Below, piece after piece: positions 15,699-16,377 of a stretch of 16,377 nucleotides of DNA (its first letter is position 1; each line of letters opens with the position of its first letter). The DNA comes from an uncultured Dysgonomonas sp. (GTDB taxonomy: Bacteria > Bacteroidota > Bacteroidia > Bacteroidales > Dysgonomonadaceae). The translations under genes and the position numbers were made by a program. The notes beneath the pieces are model-generated. The model saw only the letters and a list, made by a program, of their open reading frames with translations. It made no database searches and had not been told where the DNA came from. The DNA lies in contig CALNCC010000016.1 in assembly GCA_937875275.1 (NCBI GenBank), forward strand, positions 1 through 16,377, given 5' to 3'.

Positions 15699-16377
15699 TT
15701 AATTTTGTAAAAATTCGCAACTCACGGTCATCCCCGGTTTGAGGCGTTCGTCCGCTTTTAATAACTTCACTTCAACATCAAATACTTTCTGACGTGGATT
15801 ATTGTAATCTTTCGGATGGCAAAGTTTACCAACATAAGTAATTTCGCCGTCAAAGATGACCTTAGGAAGAGCATCTAAACGAACAGCAACTTTTTGTCCC
15901 TTTTTGATTTTTAGGAAGTCGTTTTCGTTAATGAATGTACCCACTTTCATGTACTTCAACTCGGGAACGTTACCCAAAACACTACCGGCATATACCTCAT
16001 CACTGACTTTGAGCATTGTGTTATCCCACTCTTTGCGCCCAACCTGAAAGACCCCGGCAATGGGAGTGCGAATGGTGAATCGAGGAACAAGACTTTTGGA
16101 ATATTCGATATTGTCTTCGATCTGACGGACTGATATACGCTGTACCTTGAGACTGTTTTCGCTGATAATTTTACTCAGTTCAAACTTTCTTTTTTCTTTT
16201 GCCAAACGAATCTCAGCCTGTTTCAGTTCCATCGCTTTTATCTTCTGAGTTCGCTCGGTTTCGAAACGCGATGCTTCTACTTCTATTTTTTTCATGTCGA
16301 AGGACGCAATCTCGCTTTGGATTCTCGACTCAAAATCGTTGATGCTGATATCTTCGTTGATAATCATCTTTTCCAAA
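15699..16377 (-). CDS. HlyD/MacA-type membrane-fusion protein (partial)
   Basis: The gene runs off the right edge, so the N-terminus, membrane anchor and true start are not seen; only the last 225 or so residues are present. The visible part begins with a charged coiled coil (for example FETERTQKIKAMELKQAEI), followed by the second half of the lipoyl-like domain, FTIRTPIAGVFQV, and beta-barrel segments with VGTFINENDFLKIKKGQKVAV, ending in ERLKPGMTVSCEFLQN, the standard C-terminal motif of the family. It bridges the permease and the TolC-type channel in the periplasm. As the first gene seen of the cassette, it or a gene beyond the edge should carry the promoter. Confidence 0.92.
   Translation of the reverse strand, partial: LEKMIINEDISINDFESRIQSEIASFDMKKIEVEASRFETERTQKIKAMELKQAEIRLAKEKRKFELSKIISENSLKVQRISVRQIEDNIEYSKSLVPRFTIRTPIAGVFQVGRKEWDNTMLKVSDEVYAGSVLGNVPELKYMKVGTFINENDFLKIKKGQKVAVRLDALPKVIFDGEITYVGKLCHPKDYNNPRQKVFDVEVKLLKADERLKPGMTVSCEFLQN

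Overview
The window looks like a chromosomal segment of a Bacteroidales bacterium, probably near Dysgonomonas or Parabacteroides; the genus is a guess. The evidence is the Bacteroidetes-type 16S rRNA 5' end at the left edge, several promoters of the TAnnTTTG type instead of sigma70 boxes, a lack of clear Shine-Dalgarno sequences, and Bacteroidales-type genes (a DUF4251-like protein, a small single-pass membrane protein, LolE-type permease beside rbfA, GlnRS). Most genes lie on the minus strand, in the same direction as the rRNA operon.

Layout. 1-98: start of a 16S rRNA gene reading leftwards, with leader and promoter up to about 320. 391-3834 (minus): small lipoprotein, glnS and a large TPR protein, closely spaced and probably one unit. 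3965-4999 (plus): galE, divergent from the lipoprotein and closed by a hairpin terminator that can also serve the convergent gene. 5124-6722: a scarred accessory patch. It has a DUF4251-like gene whose lipoprotein signal peptide has lost its start, about 480 bases without a gene but with promoter-like and repeated GGTAACG motifs and a GTAnnTTTGC site, a thioredoxin-fold gene cut at both ends, and a frameshifted piece of an IS4-type transposase lying against engB. 6723-7325 (minus): engB/yihA. 7448-8397 (plus): a membrane protein and a GNAT acetyltransferase overlapping by ATGA. 8416-9994 (minus): rbfA followed by a LolC/E-type permease that starts at TTG. 10112-16377 (minus): an efflux cassette in the order HlyD-type adaptor (cut by the window edge), MacB-type permease, MacB-type ATPase, TolC-type channel, followed 4 bases later by tex.

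How the genes work together. Adaptor, permease, ATPase and outer-membrane channel form a complete MacAB-TolC-like tripartite pump with permease and ATPase as separate proteins. GlnRS, RbfA, EngB and Tex serve translation, ribosome assembly and RNA handling. I see no CRISPR array, defence island or clearly new multi-gene system. The parts most worth a second look are the 5.6-6.7 kb insertion/deletion scar, the perfect inverted repeat between engB and its divergent neighbour, and the attachment of tex to the efflux cassette.
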